In this document: in pieces, positions 51,729 through 62,217 of the stretch
How positions within the stretch are numbered: the first letter of the stretch is position 1
Layout: each line of letters begins with the position of its first letter
Assembly (NCBI GenBank): GCA_031291725.1
Contig: JARLIM010000019.1
Span: 1 to 64,000 of the forward strand
DNA: 64,000 nucleotides
Source: Acetobacteraceae bacterium
Lineage (GTDB): Bacteria > Pseudomonadota > Alphaproteobacteria > Acetobacterales > Acetobacteraceae
Direction of reading: 5' to 3'
Notes under the pieces: model-generated
Seen by the model: the letters and a program-made list of their open reading frames with translations, nothing else
What the model was told of the DNA's origin: nothing
Databases searched by the model: none
Made by a program: the position numbers and the translations under genes

Positions 51729-54700
51729 TTACGTCCCGTGCACGGCGGGGATTGGTTTGGCCTGCTTCCGGCCGAAATGCATCGCCAGATAGATTGCGGG
51801 CGTGGTGTAGAGCGTCAGCACTTGGCTGACCATCAACCCGCCCACGATGGCGATTCCCAATGGACGGCGCAGTTCCGATCCGGCCCCGAAGGACAGCGCC
51901 AGCGGCAAGGCCCCCAATGTCGCGGCCAATGTGGTCATCAGGATGGGGCGAAACCGCGCGATGCAGGCGGCGTGGATCGCCTCACGCGGGGACATGTCGT
52001 GCTGGCGTTCCTGCTCCAGCGCGAAATCGATCATCATGATGGCGTTTTTCTTCACAATGCCCATCAGCAGCAAAATGCCGATCACCCCCATGATCGAAAA
52101 ATCCGTCCCCGTCACCAGCAGCGCCAGCAGCGCGCCCAGGCCGGCCGAGGGCAGGGTGGAGATGATGGTGATCGGCTGCGTCAGGCTTTCATACAACACG
52201 CCCAGTACGATGTAGATCGAGATGAAGGCTGCCGCGATCAGCATGGGTTGGGAACTGAGGCTATCGGTGAGGAAGCGTGCATTGCCGCCGAACTGGCCTT
52301 GCACCGTCTCCGGCATTCGCATCTCAACCTCCGCCTGCCGGATCGCGTCCAGTGCCGGTCCAAGCGGGGCGCCGGGGGCGACGTTGAAGTCGATTGTGTT
52401 CGACGCAATCTGCCCCTGATGCTGCACCGCCAGCGGTGCCAATCCCCGTTCGGTTTGCACCACCGAGCGCAGCGGGATCAGCACGCCGCCGCGCCCAGGC
52501 ACGCGCAATTGGTCGAGCGAGGAGATGTCGTGTTGCAGGCGCGGCAAGGTTTCCTCGACCACGCGATATTGGTTGCGGTCGGTGTAGATGATCGAAATCT
52601 GGCGCTGGGCGAAGGCATTGTTGAGCGCGTTGTCGATGCTGGCCACCGAGACGCCCAGGCGGGCGGCGGCTTGGCGGTCGATGACGATGTTGCTCTGCGG
52701 TGACGCACGGTCCATGTCGGATGCGACATCGAAAATTCCAGGCAGGGTGCGCAACTTGTCGGTCATTTTCTGCGACCAGTCGCGCAATTCTCCCAGGTTC
52801 TGATCGAGCAGATTATATTCGTTGGAGCTGCCGCTCCGGCCACCGCCGCGCAGATCCTGCGCCGAATAGAGGAAGGTCTGAATGCCCGCCAATGCCTGCA
52901 ATTTCGGCCGCAGCCGGGCGACGACCTCCTCGGACGACACCCCGCGCTCCTCGGGCGGCTTGAGGCCAATCGTCAACTGGCCGCGATTGAGCGACGACCA
53001 GCCCTGCGTCACGCCGATGGTCGATCCCACGCCGGAGACCGCCGGATCGGCGCGGATGATGTCCACCACACGGGCCTCCTGCGCCTGCATTCCAGCGAAG
53101 GAGATGTCTGGATCGGCCACGGTTCGACCCTGGATCAGCCCGGTATCCTGCGTTGGCAGCAATCCTTTCGGCACCTCGATGTAGAGCACCACCGTCAGCA
53201 CCATGATCAGCAGCGTCAGCGCGACCATCAGGTGACGATGATCCAGCCCCCAGCCCAGCGTGCGGCCATAGTGGCGGGCGAGGGTGCGAAAGCCGCGATC
53301 CACCGCCGCATCAATCGGCGACCACCATGTCCGCCGCGCCGGGCGTTCATCCATGAATTGCGCGCAGATCATCGGCGTCAGGCTGAGCGAGACCGCCGCC
53401 GAGATGGCGATCGCCATGGCAAGCGTGGTGGCGAATTCATGGAACAACCGACCAAGCACGCCGCCCATAAACAGCAACGGGATAAACACGGCGATCAGCG
53501 AGATCGAGATCGACATCACCGTGAAGCCGATCTGCCTCGCCCCGGCGAAGGCCGCTTCCATCGGCGTCATGCCCTGCTCGCGCAGGCGGACGATGTTTTC
53601 GATCATCACGATGGCATCATCGACCACAAAACCCACCGAGATCGTCAGCGCCATCAGCGAGAAATTATCGAGCGCAAACCCTTCGAACCACATCGCCGCC
53701 AGCGTGCCCGCGATGGAGAGCGGCACGGTGGCCCCGGCGGCAATCGTCGGCACCATCCGGCGCATGAACAGCATCACCACCACCAGCACGAGGGCAATCG
53801 AGATGCCGAGCGTGATCTGCACATCGTTCACGCTGGCGCGGATGGTGCCGGTGCGGTCTGACAGGATGGTGGTGTTGATCCCCGCCGGCATCCAGGCCAG
53901 CAATTGCGGCAGAATGGCATGCACGCGATCCACGGTTTCGATCACGTTGGCGTCGATGGTCTTCGTCACCGTCAGCAGAATCGCCGGTTTGTCGCCCAGC
54001 GAGGCGGCGAGGCGGATATTGGCCACCCCATTGAGCACCCGCGCCACATCCTTCAGCCGGACGGTGGCGCCATTGGAGGATTTCAGAATCAGATTGCCAT
54101 AGTCGCGGGCATGGCTGAGCTGGTTGTTCAGCCCGATGCTCTCGGCCTGCACCGGCCCATCGAATCCGCCCAGCGCGCCATCGGTGTTGGCGGCCCGGAT
54201 GGCGGTGAACACGTCCTGGCTCGACATGCCGGTGGCCTGCAACGCCGCAGGGTCGAGCTGCACGCGCACGGCAGGCTTTTCCGCGCCGCTCTCCTGCACC
54301 TGTGCCACCCCCTCCACCTGGCTGAGGCGCTGGACGAGGATGGTGTCGGCGGCGTCGTAGATCGCACCGGTGGACAGCGTGTCCGAGGTGAGCGCGATCG
54401 TCATCACCGGGGCGGAGGCTGGGTTGAATTTACGGAAAAACGGCCGGGTCGGCAGATCGGAAGGGAGGTCGGACGTGGCGGCGTTGATCGCCGCCTGCAC
54501 GTCATGCGCGGCGCTGTCGATGTTCTTGGACAGATCGAACTGAATGACGATCGTGCTGTTGCCGATTGACGAGACCGACGTCAGCTCGCTCACCGCCGCG
54601 ATTTCGCCCAGATGGCGCTCCAACGGGGCGGTGATGGAGTTCGCCATCGTCTCCGGGTCAGCCCCGGGGCGGGCGGCGAAGACGACGATGGTGGGGATGT

Positions 54701-54821
54701 CCACGCTCGGCAGCGGCGCCACCGGCAGGAAGCGATAGGCCACGCCACCGCAGATCAGCAGCCCGATGGAGAGCAGAATGGTGGCGACGGGGCGGCGAAT
54801 GAAGATGGCGGAGAAATTCAT
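51729..54821 (-). CDS. mdtC: RND efflux permease, MdtC-like
   Basis: A 1030-residue inner-membrane RND pump with 12 predicted membrane segments and two large periplasmic loops. Segment 4 carries the proton-relay pair in GFVVDDAIVMIEN. MNFSAIFIRRPVAT is the MdtC/MuxC-type start. It is the second of two different permeases in the operon, the arrangement of the MdtBC heteromeric pump. ATG at 54821 shares a base with the mdtB stop; a GTG at 54824 is also possible. Typical substrates are novobiocin, bile salts and other amphiphiles. Confidence 0.9.
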   Translation of the reverse strand: MNFSAIFIRRPVATILLSIGLLICGGVAYRFLPVAPLPSVDIPTIVVFAARPGADPETMANSITAPLERHLGEIAAVSELTSVSSIGNSTIVIQFDLSKNIDSAAHDVQAAINAATSDLPSDLPTRPFFRKFNPASAPVMTIALTSDTLSTGAIYDAADTILVQRLSQVEGVAQVQESGAEKPAVRVQLDPAALQATGMSSQDVFTAIRAANTDGALGGFDGPVQAESIGLNNQLSHARDYGNLILKSSNGATVRLKDVARVLNGVANIRLAASLGDKPAILLTVTKTIDANVIETVDRVHAILPQLLAWMPAGINTTILSDRTGTIRASVNDVQITLGISIALVLVVVMLFMRRMVPTIAAGATVPLSIAGTLAAMWFEGFALDNFSLMALTISVGFVVDDAIVMIENIVRLREQGMTPMEAAFAGARQIGFTVMSISISLIAVFIPLLFMGGVLGRLFHEFATTLAMAIAISAAVSLSLTPMICAQFMDERPARRTWWSPIDAAVDRGFRTLARHYGRTLGWGLDHRHLMVALTLLIMVLTVVLYIEVPKGLLPTQDTGLIQGRTVADPDISFAGMQAQEARVVDIIRADPAVSGVGSTIGVTQGWSSLNRGQLTIGLKPPEERGVSSEEVVARLRPKLQALAGIQTFLYSAQDLRGGGRSGSSNEYNLLDQNLGELRDWSQKMTDKLRTLPGIFDVASDMDRASPQSNIVIDRQAAARLGVSVASIDNALNNAFAQRQISIIYTDRNQYRVVEETLPRLQHDISSLDQLRVPGRGGVLIPLRSVVQTERGLAPLAVQHQGQIASNTIDFNVAPGAPLGPALDAIRQAEVEMRMPETVQGQFGGNARFLTDSLSSQPMLIAAAFISIYIVLGVLYESLTQPITIISTLPSAGLGALLALLVTGTDFSIMGVIGILLLMGIVKKNAIMMIDFALEQERQHDMSPREAIHAACIARFRPILMTTLAATLGALPLALSFGAGSELRRPLGIAIVGGLMVSQVLTLYTTPAIYLAMHFGRKQAKPIPAVHGT

Positions 54822-57800
54822 CACTCCGCCGCCTCTGGCGCCTCATCCCACCACGCCCGCATCCGCAACCGCGTCCGTTCAAAGGCAAGGTAGATGGCAG
54901 GTGTGGTGTAGAGCGTCAGCAACTGGCTCAGCAGCAGGCCGCCCACGATGGTCACACCCAGCGGGAAGCGCAATTCAGAGCCCGAGCCATTCTCCAGCAC
55001 CAGCGGCAGCGCGCCGAGCAGGGCTGCCATCGTTGTCATCATGATCGGGCGGAAGCGCAGCAGGCAGGCGCTGTGGATCGCCTCTTCCGGCGACATGCCC
55101 TGATCGCGTTCGGCCTCGATGGCGAAGTCGATCATCATGATGGCGTTCTTCTTCACGATGCCCATCAACAGCACCACGCCCACCAGCGCCACCAGCGACA
55201 GATCCTGCCCGGTCATCATCAGGGCCAGCAGCGCGCCGATCCCGGCCGAGGGCAGGGTGGAGAGGATGGTGACGGGATGGATCACGCTCTCATACAGCAC
55301 GCCCAGCACGATATAGATCACCAGCATCGCCGCCAGAATCAGCCAGGGTTCGGAGGTGAGCGATTTCTGGAATTCGGCGGCATCGCCGGAATAGCTGCCG
55401 GTGATGGTGTCCGGCATGCCCAGCTCCAATTCGGCCTGCGCGATCTGCGCCACCGCACTGCCAAGCGAGGCACCTTCGGCCAGGTTGAAGCTGAGCGTGA
55501 TGGCCGGGAATTGCGCCTGATGGGTGACCACCAGCGGCGCTGTGATCCGTTCCAGCCGGGCGATGGTGGACAGCGGCACCTGCGCGCCATTGGCTCCGGG
55601 CACGCGCAGCCGCATCAATTGCCCTGAATCCGCCTGCCACGCCGGATCGGCCTCCAGCACGACGCGATATTGGTTCGATTGGGTGAAGATCGTGCTGATC
55701 TGGCGTTGGCCGAAGCTGTCGTACAGCACGTCCTGAATCGCCTGCATCGAAACACCCAGCCGCTGCGCCGCGTCGCGATCGACGTGCACGAAGATGCGAA
55801 ATCCAGCATCCTGCTGATCGCTCGCCACATCCTGCACACCGGGCAGATGCGCCATGGCGGCTTGCAGCTTGGGGGCGAATTGGCCGAGTTCATCGGCATC
55901 GGTGTCAATCAGGGTGTATTGGAATTCGGTGCGGCTGACACGGGTCCCGATCTGGATGTCCTGCACGGGCTGCATGAACACCGACAGGCCGGGGATGTCA
56001 TTCAGACCGCGCATCAGCCGTGCCGCCACTTTCGGTGCCGGATCGCGGTCGCGGCGGGACTTGAGCACGATGGTGATGCGCCCGGTATTCGGCGTGGCGT
56101 TGATGCTGCCAGCCCCCACGAAACCCACCACATTGACGACATCGGGATCGCTCTTGATCCGTGCCATCGCCGCATCCTGCAACGCGGTCATCCGCTGCAC
56201 CGACACGGATTGCGCGGCCTCGGCGACGGCAACGATCACCCCAGTGTCCTGTTGCGGCAGGAAGCCCTTGGGGACGATGACATACATCGCAATCGTGCCA
56301 AACAACGTCGCCACCGCCACCACCAGCACGACACGCTGATGCCGCAGCGCCCAGCCCAGTGTGGATGTGTAGAAGGCGAGCATGCCATTGAAGCCACGCT
56401 CGGCCACCCGCCCGATCATATTCGGCCGGTCATGCCCATGACGCAGGAACTGCGCCGACATGGTGGGCGTCAGCGTCAGCGACACCACGGCGGAGACAAT
56501 CACCGACACGGAGAGGGTGACGGCGAATTCGCTGAACAGGCGGCCCACCACGCCTTGCATGAACAGCAACGGGATAAACACCGCAATCAGTGAGACGGTC
56601 AGCGAGACGATGGTGAAGCCGATCTGCTTGGCGCCCTTCAGCGCTGCCTGCAACGGCGTCTCACCCGCCTCCAGATAGCGCACCACGTTCTCGATCATCA
56701 CGATGGCATCATCGACGACAAAGCCGGTGGCCACCGTCAAAGCCATCAGCGACAGATTATCCAACCCATAGCCGAGCAATTGCATCACACCGAACGTGCC
56801 GATCAGCGACAGCGGCAGCGCCACGGCGGGGATCAGTGTCGCGCGCCAGGAGCGCAGGAACAGCCAGATCACACCGACCACCAGCGCAATCGCCAAGGTC
56901 AGCGTATATTCCACATCCCGCACCGAGGCACGAATGGTGTCGGTGCGGTCGCTGACCACCGACAGCTTGATCGCCTGCGGCATGGCGTGTTCGAGCGTGG
57001 GCAATGCGTCGCGGATGCGTTGGACGGTGGAGACGATGTTCGCCCCCGGTTGGCGTTGAATGTCCAGAACCACGGCGGGAATGCCGTTGAAGCGTGCGGA
57101 GACGCGATTATTCTCGACCCCGCCCACCACTGAGCCCACATCGGACAGCCGCACCGGCGCGCCGTTGATGTAGGTGATGATGAGGCTGCGATAGGCATCC
57201 GGCGAGATGATCTGATCATTCGCCCCAATCGCCACGGCCTGCCGTGCGCCGTCAAACCCGCCCTTGGCGCCGTTGACGTTGGCGGCGGCGACGGCGTTGC
57301 GCACATCCTCCATCGACAACCCATAGGCCGCCAATCGCGCCGGATCGGCCCGCACCCGCACGGCCGGGCGCATATTGCCCTGCACCGTCACCTTGCCCAC
57401 GCCGTCGATCTGGCTGAGCTTGGGTTGCAGCAGCGTGTCCGCACTGTCGCTGATGCGGTCGATGGTGGTGCTGTCGGATGTCAACGCCAGCGTCAGGATC
57501 GGCGCGTCGGCCGGGTTCACCTTTGCATAGACTGGCGGATACGGCAGCGTGAGCGGCAAGGTGCCCGCCGAGGCATTGATCGCCGCCTGCACATCCTCGC
57601 TGGCACTGTCGATCGAGCGGTCGAGCGAGAATTGCAGCGTGATCTGGCTGGTGCCCTCCGAACTGACCGAGGTCATGCTTGTCAGCCCCTGAATCTGGCC
57701 GAATTGCCGCTCCAGGGACGCGGTGATCAGGGTGGCGACGGTGTCAGGATTGGCACCGGGCAACTGCGTCGTCACCTGAATCGTCGGGAAATCCACCTGC

Positions 57801-57913
57801 GGCAGGGCGGAGACCGGCAGCGCGCGATAGCCCATCACACCGGCCAACAGCACCGCCACGGCCAGCAACCAAGTGGCGATGGGACGGACGATGAAGGGGC
57901 CGGAGATGCTCAC
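54821..57913 (-). CDS. mdtB: RND efflux permease, MdtB-like
   Basis: A 1030-residue RND permease, partner of the next gene. The start SISGPFIVRPIATWLL is MdtB-like, and segment 4 has the DD pair in GFVVDDAIVMIENVV. GTG at 57913 overlaps the stop of the adaptor gene as GTGA. The two permeases plus the adaptor and an outer-membrane factor make a complete tripartite pump. Confidence 0.9.
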   Translation of the reverse strand: MSISGPFIVRPIATWLLAVAVLLAGVMGYRALPVSALPQVDFPTIQVTTQLPGANPDTVATLITASLERQFGQIQGLTSMTSVSSEGTSQITLQFSLDRSIDSASEDVQAAINASAGTLPLTLPYPPVYAKVNPADAPILTLALTSDSTTIDRISDSADTLLQPKLSQIDGVGKVTVQGNMRPAVRVRADPARLAAYGLSMEDVRNAVAAANVNGAKGGFDGARQAVAIGANDQIISPDAYRSLIITYINGAPVRLSDVGSVVGGVENNRVSARFNGIPAVVLDIQRQPGANIVSTVQRIRDALPTLEHAMPQAIKLSVVSDRTDTIRASVRDVEYTLTLAIALVVGVIWLFLRSWRATLIPAVALPLSLIGTFGVMQLLGYGLDNLSLMALTVATGFVVDDAIVMIENVVRYLEAGETPLQAALKGAKQIGFTIVSLTVSLIAVFIPLLFMQGVVGRLFSEFAVTLSVSVIVSAVVSLTLTPTMSAQFLRHGHDRPNMIGRVAERGFNGMLAFYTSTLGWALRHQRVVLVVAVATLFGTIAMYVIVPKGFLPQQDTGVIVAVAEAAQSVSVQRMTALQDAAMARIKSDPDVVNVVGFVGAGSINATPNTGRITIVLKSRRDRDPAPKVAARLMRGLNDIPGLSVFMQPVQDIQIGTRVSRTEFQYTLIDTDADELGQFAPKLQAAMAHLPGVQDVASDQQDAGFRIFVHVDRDAAQRLGVSMQAIQDVLYDSFGQRQISTIFTQSNQYRVVLEADPAWQADSGQLMRLRVPGANGAQVPLSTIARLERITAPLVVTHQAQFPAITLSFNLAEGASLGSAVAQIAQAELELGMPDTITGSYSGDAAEFQKSLTSEPWLILAAMLVIYIVLGVLYESVIHPVTILSTLPSAGIGALLALMMTGQDLSLVALVGVVLLMGIVKKNAIMMIDFAIEAERDQGMSPEEAIHSACLLRFRPIMMTTMAALLGALPLVLENGSGSELRFPLGVTIVGGLLLSQLLTLYTTPAIYLAFERTRLRMRAWWDEAPEAAE

Positions 57914-59112
57914 GGCGATGTCTGTTGCGGCAGGTGGCGTGGGCGAAGCGGTGCGACCGTCGGCGGTGGCGGCTCGACGACGATGATCTTCGAGCCATCC
58001 GACAACCGCGACGCGCCGTCTGTCACCACGCGCTCACCGGAGACAAGCCCGCCAAGGACGATGGCCACGCTGTCATCCTGATGACCGATCTGCACGCCGC
58101 GGCGTTCGGCGGTGTTGTCTGCCTGTGCGACATAGACGTAAGTCCCCTGCGGCCCGCGTTGCACCGCCACCGGCGGAATGGTCAGCGCAGCCGCCATCGT
58201 CTCCACCCGCAGCCGCACATTCACGAAGCCCCCTGGCCAGAGTTGCAGGTTCCGATTGGGAAATTCCGCCTTGAGCTTGATGGTGCCGGTGGCGCTGTCC
58301 ACTGCATTGTCGATCACCTTCAACGCACCCGTGTCGAGCACGGGGCTGTCGGAGGCCGCGCGGTCGGAATCCTGTGGCAGAGCGAGCACTTCGGCTCGGC
58401 CCCGGCCGATCGCGCTTGCGGCTTGGCGAAGCGATTGCTGCGGCAGGGTGAACAGCACGTCAATCGGTTGCAGCGTGGTGATCACGCACAGCCCGGTGAC
58501 GTCGGCGGCGTGAACGATGTTGCCGCTATCGACCAGCCGCAGCCCGATCCGTCCGCTCACCGGCGCTTTTATGGTGGTATAGCTGAGATTGACCCGCGCG
58601 GTGTCGATCTGCGCCTGATCGCCCGCCACTTGCGCCACCAACTGATCCACCGTCGCCTTCTGGGTATCGGCCTGCTGGGCGGAGGTGTAGGCGTTGGCGG
58701 CAAGCTTGGTGTAGCGGGCGAGGTCGATGCGGGCATTGGCCAGATTGGCCTCATCCTGCGCCTTCTTCGCCACTGCCAGATCGAGGGCGGCCTGATAACC
58801 ACGCGGGTCAATCTGCGCCAACACGTCGCCTGCCTTTACATCCTGCCCTTCGGTGAAATTGACCGCGACAAGCTGGCCATCGACCTGGGTTTTCAGCGTC
58901 ACCGTGGCCAGCGCCTGCACGGTGCCGATACCGTCGAGATAAATCGGCACATCCTTGGCCGTAGCGGGCGCGACGATCACCGGCACGATGGCGTTCGGGC
59001 CGCTGGCGGTGGGTGCGACAGGTGGGGTGGTGCTGCCCGTGCGATGCGACCACCACCACCAGCCGCCAACACCAAGGGCGATCACAACAAGGAGGATCAG
59101 AAGGCGGCGCAT
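57910..59112 (-). CDS. mdtA: RND pump periplasmic adaptor, MdtA-like
   Basis: A 400-residue membrane-fusion protein. An N-terminal membrane anchor (residues 4-22) precedes the barrel-sandwich hybrid (GTVQALATVTLKTQVDGQLV), the coiled-coil hairpin (about 115-190) and the beta-barrel; YTTIKAPVSGRIGLRLVD is the family signature. ATG at 59112 is chosen over an upstream start that lacks family similarity. It bridges MdtB-MdtC to the outer-membrane factor encoded 25 bases upstream. Confidence 0.92.
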   Translation of the reverse strand: MRRLLILLVVIALGVGGWWWWSHRTGSTTPPVAPTASGPNAIVPVIVAPATAKDVPIYLDGIGTVQALATVTLKTQVDGQLVAVNFTEGQDVKAGDVLAQIDPRGYQAALDLAVAKKAQDEANLANARIDLARYTKLAANAYTSAQQADTQKATVDQLVAQVAGDQAQIDTARVNLSYTTIKAPVSGRIGLRLVDSGNIVHAADVTGLCVITTLQPIDVLFTLPQQSLRQAASAIGRGRAEVLALPQDSDRAASDSPVLDTGALKVIDNAVDSATGTIKLKAEFPNRNLQLWPGGFVNVRLRVETMAAALTIPPVAVQRGPQGTYVYVAQADNTAERRGVQIGHQDDSVAIVLGGLVSGERVVTDGASRLSDGSKIIVVEPPPPTVAPLRPRHLPQQTSP

Positions 59113-59137
59113 TTCGCTCTCTCGGCTGGGGCGTGCA

Positions 59138-60607
59138 TCATAGTAGGCCCTGGAACACATGGGTCTCAGGCGGACTCACGCTCTGCACCGTCCAGCCACC
59201 ACCGAGCGCCTTATAGAGGGCAACCAGCGCGTTGAAGCGGGACAGGCGCACCTGGGCGAGGGTGTCCAGATCGGCGAACAGCGTGCTCTGGGCTTGCAAG
59301 GCGGTCACCAGATCGGAGGTGCCTGCCAGCACCTGGGCACGGGCGATGTCTGCCGCACGCTGGGCGACGGTGACGGCCTCGGCCTCCAATCGCTCCTGAT
59401 CGGTGGCTTGACGATATTGAGCCAGTGCGTTTTCCACGTCGGTGAAGGCTTGTACGATTGCCCGGCGATAATCGGCCACCAATTCGTCACGCTTGGCTGC
59501 ACTGAGCTCTAGCTGAGCCTGCAACGCGCCATTGTCGAAAATCGTCTGCGTCACACTGGCGGCCGCATTGGCCAGAACGGAGGCCGGGCTGAACAGGCTC
59601 GCCAAAGCGGCATTGGACCATCCGCCGCTGCCGGTCAGCGCGATGTCTGGATAGAGGGCGGCACGGGCAGCACGCAGATTGGCGCGGGCGGCTGCCAATT
59701 GCGCCTCGGCGGACATCAGATCCGGCCGACGGTGAAGCAATTCCGACGGCAATCCGGGTGTGATGTCCGGCAGCGACAGCCCAATCAGACTGCGCGGCGC
59801 GAGCCTCAAAGCTTCAGGTGTCTGACCGACCAGCACGGCAAGCGCATTGAGGTTGGTCGTTACATTGCTCCGCAACCCCGGAATCGACGCCCGCACCCCT
59901 GCCACCAAAGCGGCCTGCTGTGCCACGTCCAGATCAGAGGCAGTGCCCACCGCCTCACGCGCCCGGATCGCCTTCAGGATCTCCTCCGCATCGGAGAGAT
60001 TGCGCTCAGCCACCGTGATGCGGTCCTGATAGGCCAGGGCGGTGAACCAGGTGGTGGCGATGGCGGTGAGTGTATCCAAAGCCACGGTGTCGCGGTCGGC
60101 TCGGCTAAAGACCGCAGACGCCACGGCCGAATCGCGTCCGGCGGCGATCTTTCCCCAGAGATCGAGGTCATAGCTCGCCGTGGCGGAGAGCGCGGTCGTG
60201 CGCGTATCGATGAACTCGCCGGAATTGGTCTGGCGGCCCGTCTGAGTGTAGCTGTGCGTCCATGTGCTCTGCTGGAGCGCCTGCACATTGGGCAGCAGGG
60301 CGGCGCCGGAGATTTTCACCTGCGCATCGGCCTGACGGATACGGGCGATGGCGGCTTGGATGTCAAAACTATCGGTCTCGGCGCGCGCGATCATCCGGTC
60401 GAGTTCCGGTGAGCCGAAGCCATGCCACCAATCCGGCTTCGGCCAATCCGGTGTGCGCGCCGTATCAGCTTCAGAGAATTGTGCGGGCGCAACGATGGCG
60501 CTGCCCGGCGGCTCTGGCGTGACGGCGCAGCCGGACAGCAGCGCCATCAACGCTGCCGTCACTGCGCGCGAGCGATGGGGTGGGAAGAACCGCGGCATAT
60601 CCACCAT
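59138..60607 (-). CDS. Outer-membrane efflux lipoprotein (OprM/NodT family)
   Basis: A 489-residue TolC-like outer-membrane factor of the NodT/OprM group. The signal peptide ends in the lipobox ALLSGCAV, so the protein is probably lipidated. Two OEP repeats are present (about 60-270 and 280-470), with DLWGKIAAGRD and TQTIFDNGALQAQ as family elements. It is the first gene of the pump operon OMF-mdtA-mdtB-mdtC. ATG at 60607 (MVDMPRFF) or 60598 can start it. Confidence 0.9.
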   Translation of the reverse strand: MVDMPRFFPPHRSRAVTAALMALLSGCAVTPEPPGSAIVAPAQFSEADTARTPDWPKPDWWHGFGSPELDRMIARAETDSFDIQAAIARIRQADAQVKISGAALLPNVQALQQSTWTHSYTQTGRQTNSGEFIDTRTTALSATASYDLDLWGKIAAGRDSAVASAVFSRADRDTVALDTLTAIATTWFTALAYQDRITVAERNLSDAEEILKAIRAREAVGTASDLDVAQQAALVAGVRASIPGLRSNVTTNLNALAVLVGQTPEALRLAPRSLIGLSLPDITPGLPSELLHRRPDLMSAEAQLAAARANLRAARAALYPDIALTGSGGWSNAALASLFSPASVLANAAASVTQTIFDNGALQAQLELSAAKRDELVADYRRAIVQAFTDVENALAQYRQATDQERLEAEAVTVAQRAADIARAQVLAGTSDLVTALQAQSTLFADLDTLAQVRLSRFNALVALYKALGGGWTVQSVSPPETHVFQGLL

Positions 60608-60719
60608 GTGTGTCCGTCTGCCCTTCTGGCAAGCCGGACGCATCCGGTGCTTGTACTCCGTGGAAAGTCTTCTAGACGGGTTTCAGCCGTTTGAAGATGA
60701 TGTTTTCTCTATTGGATTG

Positions 60720-61577
60720 TTAATCTCTTATGGCAATCAACCGTTCCGCCAGCCGCAGATGTGGGCGGTCGATCATCTTGCCGTCGAGCAGAAACACGCC
60801 TGATTCCGGATTGGATGTGAACCCCTCCACCACGCGCAATGCCCAGGCGAGCAATTCAGCGGACGGTGTGAAGGCCGCGTTCACGGGGGCGACCTGATCG
60901 GGGTGGATGCACAATTTGCCAGCAAATCCATCCATCGCTGCCTCTGCCGATTCGCGCACCAAGCCGTCTGGATTGCGTGGGTCGGGGAAGGGGGTGTCGA
61001 TGGCGGGAATGCCGGCAGCCGCGGCGGCGAGCAGGGCTTGGGCGCGGGCCGCGGCGATTGGCGCGGGGTAGGTCAGGTCAGCCCGGCGCGGTGCGATGCC
61101 GAGATCGGCCGACAAATCCTCCGCCCCAAAACACACGCCGATCAAGCGTCGCGTGCAGGCGAACATTGTCGGCAGTGCGAGCACCGACGCGGTGGTCTCG
61201 GTGGCAATCGGCAATACGCCGATGCTGCCCGGAACCAAGCCATAGGCGACTTCAAGGGCTTCGAGATGATGATCCAACGCCAGCAATTCCGCCGCTGAAC
61301 TGCATTTGGGCAGCATCACCGCCTCGGGGCGGGCCGGCACGATGACGGCGAGGTCGGCGAGATACCATTCAGTGCCGGACGGATTGATCCGTACAATGCG
61401 CCCCGAACGAGTCGCCCCACGCAGCACCTCGGCCGCCATATGGCGTGCGGTGGGCTTGTTGGCGGCGGCGACGGAATCTTCGAGATCGATGATCACCGCA
61501 TCCGCAGGGCCGGCCAGGGCTTTTTCCATCTTCCGCGCCGAATCGCCGGGGGCGAACAGGGGGCTGCGCAATTTCAT
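60720..61577 (-). CDS. HpcH/HpaI family CoA-ester lyase (CitE-like)
   Basis: A 285-residue TIM-barrel lyase/hydrolase of the CitE-like group, acting on acyl-CoA thioesters such as malyl-, citramalyl- or beta-methylmalyl-CoA. Signature stretches are RSPLFAPGDSARKMEKA, DAVIIDLEDSVA with the Asp and Glu metal ligands, RINPSG, MLPKCSS and FGAEDLSADLG, then KLCIHPDQV near the end. It follows a MaoC hydratase gene by 85 bases; such pairs hydrate and cleave branched C4-C5 CoA esters. Exact substrate unknown. Confidence 0.88.
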   Translation of the reverse strand: MKLRSPLFAPGDSARKMEKALAGPADAVIIDLEDSVAAANKPTARHMAAEVLRGATRSGRIVRINPSGTEWYLADLAVIVPARPEAVMLPKCSSAAELLALDHHLEALEVAYGLVPGSIGVLPIATETTASVLALPTMFACTRRLIGVCFGAEDLSADLGIAPRRADLTYPAPIAAARAQALLAAAAAGIPAIDTPFPDPRNPDGLVRESAEAAMDGFAGKLCIHPDQVAPVNAAFTPSAELLAWALRVVEGFTSNPESGVFLLDGKMIDRPHLRLAERLIAIRD

Positions 61578-61662
61578 CGTCGTTCTCCATCATCAGCTTT
61601 TCGTCACGAGCACGCCGCGCAATGACGAATAAATTATTGTTTCAACTGAATTTCATCCAGAT

Positions 61663-62118
61663 CTAGGCCGTTGGCCTCTTGCGCATCAATGCCTGCCGAT
61701 CGCACCGCGCAACCACCTCACCGCGCTGATTCAGCGCCTCGTGGTGAAATGTTACAATGCCAGTGTCCGGGCGGGATTTGCTCTCCCGGCGGGCTGTGAC
61801 GGTCGTTTTGACAGAAATTGTATCCCCGGCAAAAACCGGTGCCGGGAAGACGACATCAGTCATGCCGAGATTGGCGATCGTCGTGCCCATGGTCAGATTA
61901 TGGACTGACATGCCGATCATCAGTCCGAGCGTGAACAGAGAATTGACCAACGGGCGGCCAAACTCGGTTTTAGCGGCAAATTCCGCATCCAGATGCAGCT
62001 TTTGCACGTTCATTGTTATGCTGGAGAACAATACATTATCCCCCTCGGTGACGGTGCGCGTCCATTCCGCGTCGATCACTCGGCCTTCGGTGAGATCTTC
62101 GAACCACAGTCCTGACAT
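61663..62118 (-). CDS. MaoC family acyl-CoA dehydratase
   Basis: A 151-residue hot-dog fold protein of the MaoC group ((R)-specific enoyl-CoA or mesaconyl-CoA hydratases). It has the family layout [20 protein letters not shown] at the start, then [18 protein letters not shown] and the core [14 protein letters not shown]. With the CitE-like gene it may form a hydratase-lyase pair for C4-C5 CoA esters. It is divergent from the liv-type ABC genes across 99 bases. Confidence 0.85.
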   Translation of the reverse strand: MSGLWFEDLTEGRVIDAEWTRTVTEGDNVLFSSITMNVQKLHLDAEFAAKTEFGRPLVNSLFTLGLMIGMSVHNLTMGTTIANLGMTDVVFPAPVFAGDTISVKTTVTARRESKSRPDTGIVTFHHEALNQRGEVVARCDRQALMRKRPTA

Positions 62119-62217
62119 CTACAAGATCCTCCAAGTTGCTTTCATTTCACGAAACAATCTTGCGCAGCCCCGCGCCTTATGCAAATCAGGTGGCAAGAAG
62201 AGCGAGGAGATGTCTGG